Part shown: piece by piece, positions 29,790-41,537 of the stretch | Layout of the letters: every line of letters starts with the position of its first letter | How positions within the stretch are numbered: the first letter of the stretch is position 1 | Assembly (NCBI GenBank): GCA_948144175.1 | Contig: CANXME010000317.1 | Span: 1-64,000, forward strand | Direction: 5' to 3' | Length of the DNA: 64,000 bases | Source of the DNA: Closterium sp. NIES-65 | Lineage: Eukaryota; Streptophyta; Zygnematophyceae; Desmidiales; Closteriaceae | Program-made: the position numbers and the translations under genes | Notes under the pieces: model-generated | What the model was told of the DNA's origin: nothing | Database searches by the model: none | What the model saw: only the letters and a program-made list of their open reading frames with translations

Positions 29790-31283
29790 TTAGTAAAACT
29801 TGCCATGTTGAATTAAATTACTTACGGAAGTATGCATTGATTCTAAGAACACTTCTGGATAAACCCCCATCCAGATTACTCCAAGTATAAAAGGTAGGAA
29901 AATGAAGACCTCTCTTCTATTTAAGTCGGAAAACTTATTAATAAAGTTAGGTTGAAAATTTCCAAAGACAACACGATTATAGAGCCATAAAGAATAGGCT
30001 GCACCCAAAATCATACCAATAGCGGCTAATGTAGCTATCAAAGTATTTCTTTGAAAAGCTCCTACGAGAATTAGAAATTCTCCAATAAAACTACTTGTAC
30101 CAGGTAAACTCATATTAGCTAAAGTAAAGAATAAAAATATAACCGAAAATATAGGCATAGTCTGAGCTAAACCTCCATAATATCTTACAAGTCGAGTCTT
30201 GTGTCGATCATAAAGAGCGCCTACACATAGAAAAAGAGCAGATGAGACTAAACCATGACTTAACATAAGTAAAATACTGCCTTCGATTCCTTGCATATTA
30301 AGACTAAACATTCCAATGGTGACAAAGTTCATATGAGCCACAGAAGAGTATGCTATAATTTTTTTCAGATCAATTTGTCTAATTGTAGTTAAGGATGTGT
30401 ATATAATAGCTATAACACTCAAGGTATATATGAAAGGAGTAAAATAAAGAGTTGCTTCAGGAAACATCGGTATAGAAAATCTTAAAAAACCGTAAGTACC
30501 TAATTTCAATAAAATTCCAGCAAGGATTACTGATCCTGCAGTAGGTGCTTCTACATGTGCTTCAGGAAGCCATATATGAACTGGAACCATAGGGACTTTC
30601 ACTGCAAAAGAAGCAAAAAAAGCTATCCATAATAATATTTGACGACGTTCGCTAAACTCGGTAGTTAATAAGATTTGTAAATCTGTTGTTCCTGTTTGAA
30701 AGAAAATCAATAAAATAGCTAAGAGCATGAAAAGGGAGCCAAATAGGGTATATAAGAAAAACTGATATGCTGCTTGTATTTTTCTTTGTCGTGAGCCCCA
30801 AACACCTATAATAATAAACATAGGGATTAAGACACTTTCAAAGAAGACATAAAACAACAAAAGATCAAGCATACAAAAAACAGCTATCATCAAAGATTCT
30901 AAAACTAAAAAAGCAATAATGTACTCTTTTTTGCTTTTTTGAATACTAGACCAACCAACTAAAAGACAAATAGGTACCAGAAAAGTGGTTAAAATCACAA
31001 AAAATAAGGAAATGCCATCTAATCCTAGAACAAAATTTATATTTGAATAAGGCAGCCATTGAATAGTTTCTACAAATTGAAATTTTGGCGTAGAATTATC
31101 AAATTCTAACCAAAAGAAAAGCGAGTAGAGAAAAGTAATCAAAGAAGTACAAAGCCCTACAATACGTATAGTTCGGATTTTTGATTCAGTTATAAAGCTG
31201 ACAAATAGGGCACCTAGTAAAGGGAAGAAAATCAAAGCACTTAGACTTAGACTCGAATAGAATGGATTGATATTTTCTAACAT
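29790..31283 (-). CDS. nad4: NADH dehydrogenase subunit 4
   Basis: ND4 is an antiporter-like membrane subunit of complex I. The protein is 497 aa, as usual in plants. Blocks are LGLDGISLFFVILTTFLVP, FYVFFESVLIPMFIIIGVWG, FAVKVPMVPVHIWLPEAHVE (proton-channel helix) and KKIIAYSSVAHMNFVTIG. The frame is clean and intron-free, while land-plant nad4 usually carries introns. Confidence 0.97.
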   Translation of the reverse strand: MLENINPFYSSLSLSALIFFPLLGALFVSFITESKIRTIRIVGLCTSLITFLYSLFFWLEFDNSTPKFQFVETIQWLPYSNINFVLGLDGISLFFVILTTFLVPICLLVGWSSIQKSKKEYIIAFLVLESLMIAVFCMLDLLLFYVFFESVLIPMFIIIGVWGSRQRKIQAAYQFFLYTLFGSLFMLLAILLIFFQTGTTDLQILLTTEFSERRQILLWIAFFASFAVKVPMVPVHIWLPEAHVEAPTAGSVILAGILLKLGTYGFLRFSIPMFPEATLYFTPFIYTLSVIAIIYTSLTTIRQIDLKKIIAYSSVAHMNFVTIGMFSLNMQGIEGSILLMLSHGLVSSALFLCVGALYDRHKTRLVRYYGGLAQTMPIFSVIFLFFTLANMSLPGTSSFIGEFLILVGAFQRNTLIATLAAIGMILGAAYSLWLYNRVVFGNFQPNFINKFSDLNRREVFIFLPFILGVIWMGVYPEVFLESMHTSVSNLIQHGKFY

Positions 31284-32427
31284 AGATAGATATTCTTTGT
31301 TCTTTAAAAAGAAAGGCTTCGCGCCTAAAGGTTCGAGGAAGGGTGGTAGGCGAAAGCTTTAAGCTCGCAGGCTTTTCTTTAGGTTCCGCCAGGGCGACAA
31401 AGGCGCTTCTAAAGAAACCTTAAGACACAAGCTTTGCTTGCTCGCGGTATGCTTTCCCTATGGCCTCCGGTGCGAGGTCTCCGTTGCCTAAGGTTCGTCA
31501 GAGCGAGCAAGAGACAAACCTTAGGCAACGGAGACGTTCAACGCGATCCTTGTCTTTGAAGCTGCAACCGGCGCAGGCGCCGGTTGCCCTGCAAGCCTTT
31601 CCGTCAAGCGAGCTTTCAAGCTCGCGATAGGCGAAGCAAGCTGTGCTTGCGAAACAGAACCATTGAGCTTGCTACGCAAGCGAAGCAAAAGCAAAGCTTG
31701 CTTTTGCTTGCTCACACGCTCCGCGCCTTCTGTGGAAAGCTTACGATCGCACCGAAGGCGCCTTGAAGTTCGCTGAAAAGCTCGCACGCTCTGCGCGTAA
31801 GGCTCGAACGACTTTAAGAAAGGGCTTGCTTCCTTCCTCCCTCCCTATGGGAGAAAGCAAGAAGTCGCGCAGTAACAAGCAATCTGCGAAACGTTAGTTT
31901 CTACGGGATGCAATTGGTGCAAACGGCAGCTGCCCTAACGCACCGCAAGCTTGCGGTGCGAAGGTTCGTCAGAGCGAGCAAGCTTGCGATGGAACTAACG
32001 TTTGCGCTGGGGGATGCCCCTAGATTGCAAAGCAAACAAAATAGCAAGAAGCGTGCGAGCTTGCCCCCGCAAGCGTTTAAGTTTTGTTTGCCCGCCTTCG
32101 GTGCGAGCGCAAGCCAACCCGTAAAAAAAGCGTCTCCGTTGCAACGCTAAAGGTTTTTCTTCATTTTCAACACGGGTCGCGCTTGCAACGCAAGAACCTA
32201 GAGGCGCCTGCCAACTATGATAGGCACGGCTCCGGCATAGAGAAGACGGAGCATTGAACAAGCAAGATTTGTGCGAAAGATGCGAAGCACTTACATAAAG
32301 CGAATACTAAAAGGTCCGCTAGGGCGAGCAAGCTTGCGTTGCCTGCGGTGACGGCGACGGGCTCTGTAGCTTACGGCGCCAACACGGCGCCGTAAGCAGT
32401 TTCGTAAGAAGTACAAGCAAAAAGCGC
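31284..32427. repeat. repeat-rich spacer with hairpins
   Basis: Dispersed modules throughout. A 19-base-arm inverted repeat (31477-31495 with 31517-31535, arms starting GTCTCCGTTGCCTAAGG) surrounds a CAGAGCGAGCAAG module. A 12-base-arm hairpin at 32369-32397 (GCTTACGGCGCC-AACAC) lies 30 bases beyond the nad5 stop and may be its 3' end signal. No gene is seen. Confidence 0.65.
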
Positions 32428-35400
32428 TTAGCGTACCGCAATGAAATTTCTGTCTCGACTCATAAAAAGAGCACTTATCAATAATATAAAGTAAAGTCGA
32501 TTATCCACCCAAAATGAAATCAAATCCCAAAGACCGAAGATAGTAATAAAGACAGTCAATCCAATAAGCATAACAAAAGCATAGTGCGCTATAAATCCAG
32601 TTTGAATCTTACTGAAATCTGCAGCAAGTTCACGTAGGGTAGTCGAAATACCACTTGGTCCTAAAATTTCAAAAACACCTTTATCGAGTGTTTTAAAGGA
32701 AACTTCATAACCAAACCATAGACAAGCTTTAACCAGAAAATCGTTAAAGACTTTATCAAATAACCAACGCTTATTTAAAAAAGAATAGATCTTTTGACCA
32801 AAGCGACTAGTTTTCAATCGAAAGAAAAAAGGTTTCGCTAGGAAATGCACCTGATATGCGATAAAAGCGCCAAAAGAACTAAAAATTAAGGGGATCAGTT
32901 TGAAAATAGTTGGAGTACCAAATTCTGATTCACATAGAAGCTCATTTTTAGGGAGTATAAAAATAGAGTTTGCCCAAAAATGAGTCCCTAACCCTATCAT
33001 CATATCTTTAGCTAAATAACCAACAAAGATACTTCCGATGGCTAAAAGAATTAAAGGAATAGCCATAAGAACAGGGGCATCGTGACATTGTGCAATATCC
33101 CGCTTATAGGCATTAGCTGGTGCTAAAAAGGTTAAAAAAAGTAAACGAAAGGAATAATAAGAAGTAAAGAATACAGATAAACTTCCTAACCAAAAAGCGA
33201 AATTACCGCTAATAGTGTATTTAGCATAAGCTAATTCTAAAATAACATCTTTTGAATAAAAGCCTGTTAAGAAAGGGAAACCTACTAAAGATAAACTTCC
33301 TATAAGCATCATTGCATAAGTAAAGGGTAATAAAGAAGCAAGCCCCCCCATTTTGCGCATATCTTGTTCATCTGACATCGCGTGAATGACCGAACCTGCA
33401 CTTAAAAAAAGTAAAGCTTTAAAAAAAGCATGATTCATTAAATGGAAAACGCTCACAGAATAATTAGATATTCCACATGCAAATATCATATACCCTAATT
33501 GACTACATGTTGAATAAGCTATCACTCTTTTTAAGTCGTTTTGCATTATACCCGTAGTCGCGGCAAAAAATGAAGTCATAGCCCCAACAAAAGTAATTAC
33601 AATTAAAGCATTAGGTGCATATTCAAATAAAGGTGAACACCTTGCTATCATAAAAACGCCAGCTGTTACCATAGTAGCTGCGTGAATTAAAGCTGAGACC
33701 GGTGTAGGCCCCTCCATTGCGCAAGGCAACCAAGTATGCAAGCCGATCTGCGCAGATTTACCTACTGCCCCTATAAACAATAAAATACAAATTACTGTAA
33801 GTGCATGACCCTTAGTAAAGCAAAATAAGAAAATGTTGGATGGATCTGCGTAAGCACTAGCACATGCAAAAAGAACTTCGAAATCCACAGTTTGAAAAAT
33901 AGAGAAACACCCCATTATGCCAAGCGCTAGACCAAAGTCACCTACTCGATTGACTAGCATTGCTTTTATGGCTGCTTTATTAGCTTGAAGTCGTGTAAAC
34001 CAAAAATTAATTAACAAATATGAGGCTAGTCCAACACCCTCCCAACCTAAAAAGAGTTGGATAAAATTATCTCCCGTCACTAGCATTAACATAAAAAATG
34101 TAAAGATTGAAAGATAACACATAAATCGTGGCGCGCTAGGATCATGAGACATATATGAGATAGAATACAGATGAACTAAACTACTAACAAAAGTCACTAC
34201 TATTAACATAACTACGGTCAAACTATCAAAAAGAAGGCCCCAAGAAGCATCAAACATATAGAGTCAAACGTTGCTAGAGTGCTCTCCGAACCGTACAAGA
34301 CAGTCACCTGTCATACGGCTCTCTAACAAAAGAATTTAAGCCACGAATTTTCTTTAGATCATGGCCAAGCCAATCCCATTCCTTCGGTGGAAACCTACAA
34401 GCAAAGCTTCAAAGCAAGCGATGGTTTCCGTTAGGTTCGTCAGAGCGAGCAAGTAAAGCTTGCTTTCCGTCGCAAGCTTTACTCGCGAAGGAAAGGCCTC
34501 GAATGACAATCAGTCACAAGAAAGGAACATTGCTTCGCGCAAATCAAATTTCAAGAAAGAATGTCGCAAGCTTGAAAGCTAGAAATGTTGGAACCGTATA
34601 TTCTGTGCATGCAAGCTCAATGCTATCTCTGTGCTTCGTTAGACTCTTTCAGAGCCTGCATTCTTCAACTGTGCATGCGCTACACAAGACCAACAAGCAG
34701 ACGAATTTTCTTCGGTTGAACGCAAGCGAAACTTGCTCGTTCTGACGCGCGGAGCGTGCCAGAGCGGTGTAGGCAACCTATCGGTTCGTTAGACCAAGCG
34801 CTCCGCGCCTTGGTTGCGGGGCGAAAGACCGTTATCGCCAGTAACTAAGAATGCGCCGCCTACAAGCAACTTCGCAAGCTCAGGCCATAAAAAAAATCCA
34901 AAATTTGTCTTTGTTTACGACAGCAAAGCTCAAGAATGTGATTTCCAATCTTTGTCATTCCTTTTGATTTAGACCTCTTCCCGACTGCTCTAAAAGAGCG
35001 CTTTCCTTTTACAAAGATCCGTTAGGTGGAGCAGGTACTATAGATCTTCTGACCTCACTTACTTCACTCAACCTCAAAGAAATAGCTTTCTCAGAAAAGA
35101 AGAGAAAGGCTAATTCCTTGTAGGTTTCCTACAAGCAAAAGTAGTAATATCACCGATAGTGCCTAGTTACCTAGGTTTAAAAAATTACTTGTTTTTGAGA
35201 CGCTGTTTTGTACCTTGTCCCTACATCAAAATTTTTGGGTTATCAACTCTTTTTGTATCTTCCAACCACTCTGAAACAATGGTTGGTTAAGAGTTTACTT
35301 GCTGCACAAATTTTCAATGAGAAAAGGCTCCTTCCTAAAGGAAGCAGGCCACGCAAGCTAACCTTTCAACGCTTGCTTGCTCCCCCAGGCGCGCAGCGGT

Positions 35401-36756
35401 GAGGAAGAAGAAGCTTTGCTTGCGAAGGAGCTTCGCCTATTTGCTTTGCATTTGTAAGCTTGCCCAACGGAAGCTACTTCCTAAAGGAAGTAGGTGTTTG
35501 GGTTCGCTAGAAGAATCAATCATATCTTCGATGCTTTATTGAAAAAAGGTTCGAAGAATATTTTCAAAACAATGACGAAAGGATACATTGTATGCAATCC
35601 TTTTCTCTCTTTATTTGAGCAAAGCAAGAGGTGCGACACACCGAAAGGTACTTCAATTCAACATGAGCAAAGAAAGGAAGTTATAATTCTTTGATGTTTC
35701 GTCTCAAGAACACAGGCTGCTTATTTTTTCAGGTGCAAAGCGGTACCGCTTAGGTTTTCAAACCAGGCGGTTCGCTAGAACATGGAATGATCGGTTCTCA
35801 GTTCAAGACAAAATCTTGCGTTCTATCAAAGGCATCCGCGCTTCACTACTTAACTTTTGGGCATGTTTTGAGATCTTGGCTACGCAACTCTTTTTAGAGT
35901 TTTTTTTATTGTAACCAAGCATTAAACTGTCCGTACTTATGTCCGCAGTAAAAAAAATGTTTTGTACGAAACGTGATCTAGGGAGGTCTCCTAAACCGTT
36001 AGGGTTTTCAGAGCGAGCAAGCAAGTCTGAAGAACCTAACCGTTTAGCATAAAAGCATACCTAAAGCTGCCTTTCTGCAAGGTGCCTTTCCGCGAGGTTT
36101 GCTAGCTTCCAAAGCAAGCAATGCTTTCGGGGTCCTGGAAGCATTGCTTGCGACGAAAACTTGCTTGCTCGTACGCTTTGCGCCATCGCTATGCGGCCTT
36201 ATTTGCGCCTCCTAACTTACGTCATGTGCGAAGTTCTTCGAAGGAAGAATTTCGGAGCATAGCATAAAAAACACTTTCAAGGTTTTCCGGAGGCCGTAGT
36301 TTGAGCCAAGAACTCCGGTGCCAGCTTGCGAAGCAGGCGAGTCTCACAGAGACAACGAACGAGCGAAACACATACAAAACAGACTTTATAGTTGAAAGAA
36401 AACCGACATTTCGCGCCATGAATTTTATTTACACAAAAATTCGACATGCTATTGTTTCCCTCTACTTGCGTAGACTGGGATAGGTCGAAAGCCTGAAACG
36501 CTTGATCCCATAAAGATCATGCATTAGTTGATAGGCACTTAAGCGGTCGCCCTTCAGAAAAAATCCAAGGTGCTATTTTTATATAACAAGACGCGTTGCC
36601 TAAAGCAACTTCGTAAAAAGCAATACAACTCAAGAGAGAAGACAGTATTACACATGTAGTTGTGACAACAGAAGCCCCTCGTGAGCCTAAAAAGCGCCCG
36701 AATAAGCCCGCCACAGCACTACCTAATAAAGGTAAAGTTACTATAAGTAAATACAT
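32428..36756 (-). CDS. nad5: NADH dehydrogenase subunit 5, two exons
   Basis: ND5 is the distal antiporter-like subunit of complex I. Exon 1 is 36553-36756 (68 codons, [17 protein letters not shown] to [10 protein letters not shown]) and exon 2 is 32428-34257 (starts [13 protein letters not shown]), giving 677 aa. The joint SE|MFDASWG is invariant in the family. Exon 2 contains [39 protein letters not shown] and [17 protein letters not shown] Met two codons earlier (36762) is possible. The intron is group II, phase 0, of the GGGCGACCG/CTCTAT family. Its position (after about nucleotide 204) is not one I know from land plants. Confidence 0.96.
34258..36552 (-). other. group II intron in nad5
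   Basis: 2295 bases, starting GGGCGACCGCTTAAG and ending GACTCTAT. Domain V is at 34288-34321, only about 30 bases from the 3' end, so domain VI is of ordinary size here. The block GCAGGTACTATAGATC near 35027-35042 matches cox2 intron 1. Repeats are inserted at 34380-34500, 34730-34870 and 35320-35500. No protein is encoded, so splicing would need a maturase in trans. Confidence 0.88.
34288..34321 (-). other. group II domain V (nad5 intron)
   Basis: Hairpin GAGCCGTATGACAG-GTGA-CTGTCTTGTACGGTTC with GNRA loop and AGC triad. Confidence 0.92.
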
Positions 36757-37463
36757 ACTCAATTTTAGTTTTTACTTCGCCCTAAGGGGCTGCTTTAATT
36801 TTCACAATAATTTTTATTTTAAAGCTTAAACTCCTAAAAGAAAGGAGCCTGAAGGTAAGGTTGCCTCACTATACCTTTCACTTTGAGGTTCGAAGCCCCC
36901 TAGTTCTCCAAAATGAACTTGATTTCCCCAGCAAACAAAGAAGGAAGGTCAGTACAACCACAGTAAACTGTCCGAATTGAATTCCGCACAAAATAAAGAA
37001 ACATGTCCGCAGGTGTGAAAAAAAATGTCCGATGGCACAAAGCGACTTATTCATAAAGCAAAGCAACCTCGCTTCGCGCCTTCAAGGAGCGCAAGCGTTG
37101 TTCTAGGCGTGCCCCGAGCTTCAAAAACAAGCTCGCAACGAAGGCGCGTAAGGCAGAGCTTTCTTTTGCAACCTCGGGGCATATCCCAGCGCAAAGGAAC
37201 TAAGGCAAGCCACTCAACGTGGGCATGCCGCTTGCTTTGCAACCCTTTCTGCTCAAGAGAATTCGCGCCTCCTTCATCGCTACGCGATAAACCCCTTTCT
37301 TTGGGGAAGTCCTTCGGAGACCATGCTTCGTTTAGAACTTGCTACGTAACTCTTTAGGAGCCTTTTGCCTGCGGGAAGGGACCTCCCCTATCGGACGGCA
37401 ATCTCTTTTACTAGCTTTAATCAGTCAATTCAACCTTAAAAACTTGACAAGATTTAAAATATA
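36757..37463. other. spacer between trnL(uaa) and nad5
   Basis: Modules lie at 37060-37350, including the ACGCGATAAA type near 37280. A GTCCGCAG word occurs twice near 37000-37030. No gene is recognised. Confidence 0.5.
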
Positions 37464-37546
37464 GCGCACTTGGCGAAATTGGTATACGCTTGTGACTTAA
37501 AATCACATCCTTAATTTGGTTATCGGTTCGAGTCCGATAGTGCGTA
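37464..37546 (+). tRNA. trnL: trnL(uaa)
   Basis: An 83-base class II tRNA. Acceptor GCGCACT/AGTGCGT, anticodon arm TGTGA-CTTAAAA-TCACA with anticodon TAA, a long variable arm, T arm ATCGG-TTCGAGT-CCGAT, discriminator A. It is on the strand opposite to its protein-gene neighbours. Confidence 0.95.
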
Positions 37547-38095
37547 TTTAGTCATAAAAATTTACAATAAAAAAGCAACTTTAAGACTGGTGTTACGACT
37601 TCGACACACCAAGCTATACATAGTTACAAAAAACTTTTCATGAGCTATGGCTTCTGGGTGAGCAAAAAAGAGCAAAGCTTGCGTGGCTTCTGGGGGAGCA
37701 AAAAAGAGCAAAGCTCGCGAAGGAACGATATTGACTTAAATAAAAAAGAGCCATCTAGTAAGCTAAAGATCTTTGAAAATCAATATGATAAAAGAAGTCT
37801 TAGTGTTTCCTAGATCGGTTTCGCAGAAATCGCAAATAAATAAGGTGTCCCTTTGCATTGCAAAGCATGTTTGCAAAGCAGGCAAACTGTAGTGAAGCGT
37901 GCGAGCTTGCGCCGTTTAAAGAATGCATGCGAAACATACCGGAGCAAAATGTTTTCTTTTTCTGCGAACCTGTGTTGTGTCTAACGGACAAATAAAGAAA
38001 TCACTCAGAATACACAACACACAGTGCTTCGCATCTTACTCGAAGCTTCCTATTTTTGTTTTTTTCTTTGCACTTAGATCTAAAAAAAGAGAAAA
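37547..38095. other. spacer between the two trnL genes
   Basis: Some repeat modules lie at 37650-37720 and 37850-37930; otherwise AT-rich. No gene is recognised. Confidence 0.5.
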
Positions 38096-38178
38096 TACTC
38101 GTTATCGGACTCGAACCGATAACCTAGATTAGGAACAGATTTTGAGTCTGTCGTGTCTACCAATTCCACCAAACGAGT
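38096..38178 (-). tRNA. trnL: trnL(caa)
   Basis: An 83-base class II tRNA with acceptor ACTCGTT/AACGAGT and discriminator A. Anticodon arm ACAGA-CTCAAAA-TCTGT (anticodon CAA), long variable arm, and the same T arm ATCGG-TTCGAGT-CCGAT as trnL(uaa). Confidence 0.95.
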
Positions 38179-39630
38179 GCATTTGTATAGATGCTCCACC
38201 TACCCAAAACCCTATTTTCTTTTGTTCTTTTGCTGTTAGGCGCAAGTTACTAGTCTCTTTGGATTGTAGCTAGTCAAAATCTACTGGTCTTTTTTGAAGG
38301 CGCGAAGCGCTTAAGACAGCGAAGTTACTACTTCGTTTGACAACAACTGGCGCGGAGCGTGCGAGCTTGCAAACTTACAAATTATTATGCGCTCGCGGTC
38401 AAAGGTAGGCGCGTTAAGCAAGTTTCGGTGGCCTAGAACATGTAGCTTGCTCGGGTATTTTGCTTGCTTTGCAAGCTTGTTCTCGAAGAAGGTATGCTAA
38501 GCGGGCGGTTCGGTTTAGCGAGCAAGGTACATGTTCTATTAGGTAGGCGCTTGCTACGTAAGCTTTGCAGCCCTCGGAACAAGGAGCTTGCCTTGCGTCC
38601 GCAAGCTCACGAGCAAACTTAGGCGCTTGCAAAGCGGCAAACTTAGGCGTAAGCTTTACTGGTCTCTGTCGCGACCGGAGGCCAATGGAACATGACGTTG
38701 CCTAGCATGCCTGAAGGAGCAACTTTTGGTTCTTCTCACACCCCCTTAGGAACGTCAGAGCGAGCAAGCGGGGGCAAGCGAGGCCAGGAAAGCTTATTAT
38801 GTTATGCGCGACTCGTTCGAGCGGAGCAGGGTGGCTTCGCCCATAGAAGGACCGAAGGCGCCATCTTGCTTCGCAAGCCTCGCGTACTAGGATACTTTGC
38901 GAAGCGAACGCTTCGCGCCCTCCGTCGCAAGCAAAGCTTGCTCGCTCTGACGGACCAGCTTGCTTGCGACGGAGGGCGCCTTCGGTGCGTGAGAACGCGA
39001 GCTTCCCCAGACCACGGTTGGGCGAGCGAAAGACAGACTTGCGTGCGAAGGTCTGTGAGGTTCCGAAGAAATTTGCTGGCGAAGGTACGCTAGGGACCTT
39101 TAGGTAAGCGAAGGCTCGTTAGAACTTTGCTCCCGCCTTAACCTTCACCGCGATAACTTTGCTTGCTTGTGACTGAGACTTGCTTTTGCCTATAGAAGAG
39201 CTTGCATGTTACTGCGCGTCGTAAGATGCCCCGCAGAGAGAGAAGGACCGCTTTATCGCGCATGCACTCCGTCGCAAGCAAACCTTGCTCGCTCTGACGG
39301 TGCCTTACGCACTCGTTATAACAAGCAAGACAAGCACGTGCAGAGCACAAAAGAAAGCTACATTCGCAGAAAAAAAGGTTGCTTTCAAGCGAAAGACTAA
39401 TGAACCTTAAACTGTGCGAAACACATAAGCTTGCTCTAAACTGTATGTTATGTATGGAGCGAAACACATAAGCTTACTTGCATGCAAACTCAAGCCGCCT
39501 GCGAAAGACATAAGGCCCGTCTTAGCGAAACACTTCACTATACTATGAGCGAAACATGCGAAGCATTTTCTCGGGATCTAAATGTTTTATGAACAAAAGT
39601 CTAAAGAAAGTTGCGAAACATCTTTTCAGG
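38179..39630. repeat. repeat-rich spacer, no gene seen
   Basis: Dispersed modules from 38290 to 39500, e.g. CAGAGCGAGCAAGC near 38756 and its complement near 38930. Frames here are repeat translations. Confidence 0.6.
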
Positions 39631-39704
39631 GGCGGATATAACTCAGTTGGTTAGAGTGTCAGATTGTGATTCTGGAAGTATGGGTTCAAATCCCATTATT
39701 CGCC
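39631..39704 (+). tRNA. trnH: trnH(gug)
   Basis: Anticodon arm CAGA-TTGTGAT-TCTG with anticodon GTG, D arm ACTC/GAGT, T arm ATGGG-TTCAAAT-CCCAT. The encoded extra 5' G (39631) opposite discriminator C is typical of tRNA-His. Acceptor GCGGATA/TATTCGC has one G-T pair. Confidence 0.93.
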
Positions 39705-40802
39705 CAACAGTTTCTTTTTGAATAGTAGATGTTACAAAGTAAGTTTTAAAATAGTTTTTAACACAAGTTACCAAGCACACCAAAAATCATTTTGGTGTCG
39801 GCTTCGCACCTTGCCGACCCCTTTTAAAGAACCTAAGTATCGAGTGTATAGGCTAGCTCCTGGCACGAATGCTTCGCACAACTATCGACTCAAAACGAAC
39901 GTTGTGACACTAGTTTATTTAGAAAATCCGCCGGTTCACAGAATCTTACTCTTCGCCGCAGTGCAGTATTATCAAGTGTCTTAAGATTCTTTCCACATGT
40001 GTTACTTTTAGAACTTGTCCCAAGATGTGCTTACGTAAAAATTTTTTTTCAACTAGAAAAGAGTCGTTGAAATTAACTAATAAAAAAGTCTCTGTTTCGT
40101 TAACTTGAAAGCTTTTGTCTTTCGAAACTTGCAGGCTTCGCTTGTGCTCTTTAGTAGGTCACGCGAGCCCCCGCTTGCGAAGCATGGTTCGCTAGAATGA
40201 GCGTAAGCCTTGGCTTCGCGCCTCGATGAGTGGGCGAAGCGCGAGCGTAAGCTTTGCCTACATAAGATACGTGCCCTCCGGTGTGAGCAAGCACAGCTTG
40301 CGAAACAAAAACAGAACGAGCGCCTTCGTAGCCCTAATCTAAATTGTTTGCCCGCGAACTCAAAAGGCTTGTAGTTCCCTTGAGCGGTCCTTCGGCCCCA
40401 ACCGGCGCCTAAGTTTGACCGGTTGCCAACAAAGCCTTTCGCTAGCTCGGGTATGAACCTATTAAGTTAAGCAGTTCTTCTTAAGATTTGCTTCGCTTGC
40501 GCTCTTTAGTAGGCCACGGTCGCTTACCTTGCTTTGCAAACTTGTTTTCGAAGAAGGTAAGGCGCGCAGCGTTGAGCTTGCGAAGGAAGGTAAGGCGCGC
40601 AGCGTTGAGCTTGCGAAGGTATCCTATGAATACGAAAGCTCGTAACTAAACTTAGGTACTTGCAAAGCAAGCGAACCGTCGCGAGCAAAGCTTCCTCACA
40701 CCGGAGGCCACGGGACATTATCTTAGGAACAAAAATGCGGTAGTGGATTTTTGGATGCTTCGCTTCTTCACATCGCTTCACTAACTATTGCTCGCTTGCA
40801 AA
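39705..40802. repeat. spacer with a tandem duplication of a repeat module
   Basis: Mixed sequence with modules from 40140 on. A 33-base unit containing GGTAAGGCGCGCAGCGTTG is directly duplicated at about 40555-40620. No gene is recognised. Confidence 0.6.
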
Positions 40803-41537
40803 TTAGTTAAGGCCTGTCGACTTGAAGTGCTGATTTAGAAACTCTAAAAAATGAACATTTTTATGGTTACAAAAGTCTAAGCTTTCCAGGGGGCGATAGC
40901 ACATAGATGACAACAATTGTTGATAAACTGATCGACTTTCTAGATTCAAAGCAACTTTGATATCCATATGATTTAGTATTGTCGAATGAATCTGCGCATA
41001 AAGTAAGACTAATTTGGTATTTTTCGAACCTAAAGAATCTATTTTTTTTAGAACTTCTGCCCAAGACGCAGGACTTTGAGCCCCTTCTTTACCTTCACAT
41101 GAATTGAAATAAATGACACAGAAGCTCCCTTTAGGAGCCAACGGTTGCCAAAGGGATACATTGGAGCTTGCTTCGCAAGCTTTCTTCGCAAGCAATGCTT
41201 GCGACATTATTTCGCGCGAAGCATGTGAGCTTGCACTGTTTGATGCCTGTGCGAAAGACATTCGCTTGTTTTGCAAGCGACACATTCGGGACTGATCTTT
41301 TTGCTTACTACCATGATCTATGTGCACTGTGCTTTCTTTTTTAAGAAAACTTAACGATAGATCTTCTATACGGCTATCTGGTTGAAAAACGCTTCGCGCC
41401 TGAGTCTTGTCTAATAAATCTTTCAATTGTCGCCATTGAGATGCGTTAGCACCACTGCAATGATATATAAAAACATATGGATATTGTTGAGCAATTTGTT
41501 GTAATTTTGCTTTCAGAATGAGTTTACGAATTTTCAT
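40803..41537 (-). CDS. rpl10: ribosomal protein L10 (mitochondrial type), with repeat-derived insert
   Basis: L10 forms the base of the ribosomal stalk. The N-terminal part (KLQQIAQQYPYVFIYHCSG, then SQWRQLKDLL) and the later part (KNTKLVLLYAQIHSTILNHMDIKVALNL) match the rpl10 encoded in liverwort and other plant mitochondria. The protein is 244 aa, clearly longer than relatives (about 160). Residues about 84-124 are an in-frame copy of the palindromic repeat (CTTGCTTCGCAAGC, TTCGCAAGCAATGCTTGCG at 41165-41290), which explains much of the excess. The frame is open throughout. Confidence 0.83.
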   Translation of the reverse strand: MKIRKLILKAKLQQIAQQYPYVFIYHCSGANASQWRQLKDLLDKTQARSVFQPDSRIEDLSLSFLKKESTVHIDHGSKQKDQSRMCRLQNKRMSFAQASNSASSHASREIMSQALLAKKACEASSNVSLWQPLAPKGSFCVIYFNSCEGKEGAQSPASWAEVLKKIDSLGSKNTKLVLLYAQIHSTILNHMDIKVALNLESRSVYQQLLSSMCYRPLESLDFCNHKNVHFLEFLNQHFKSTGLN

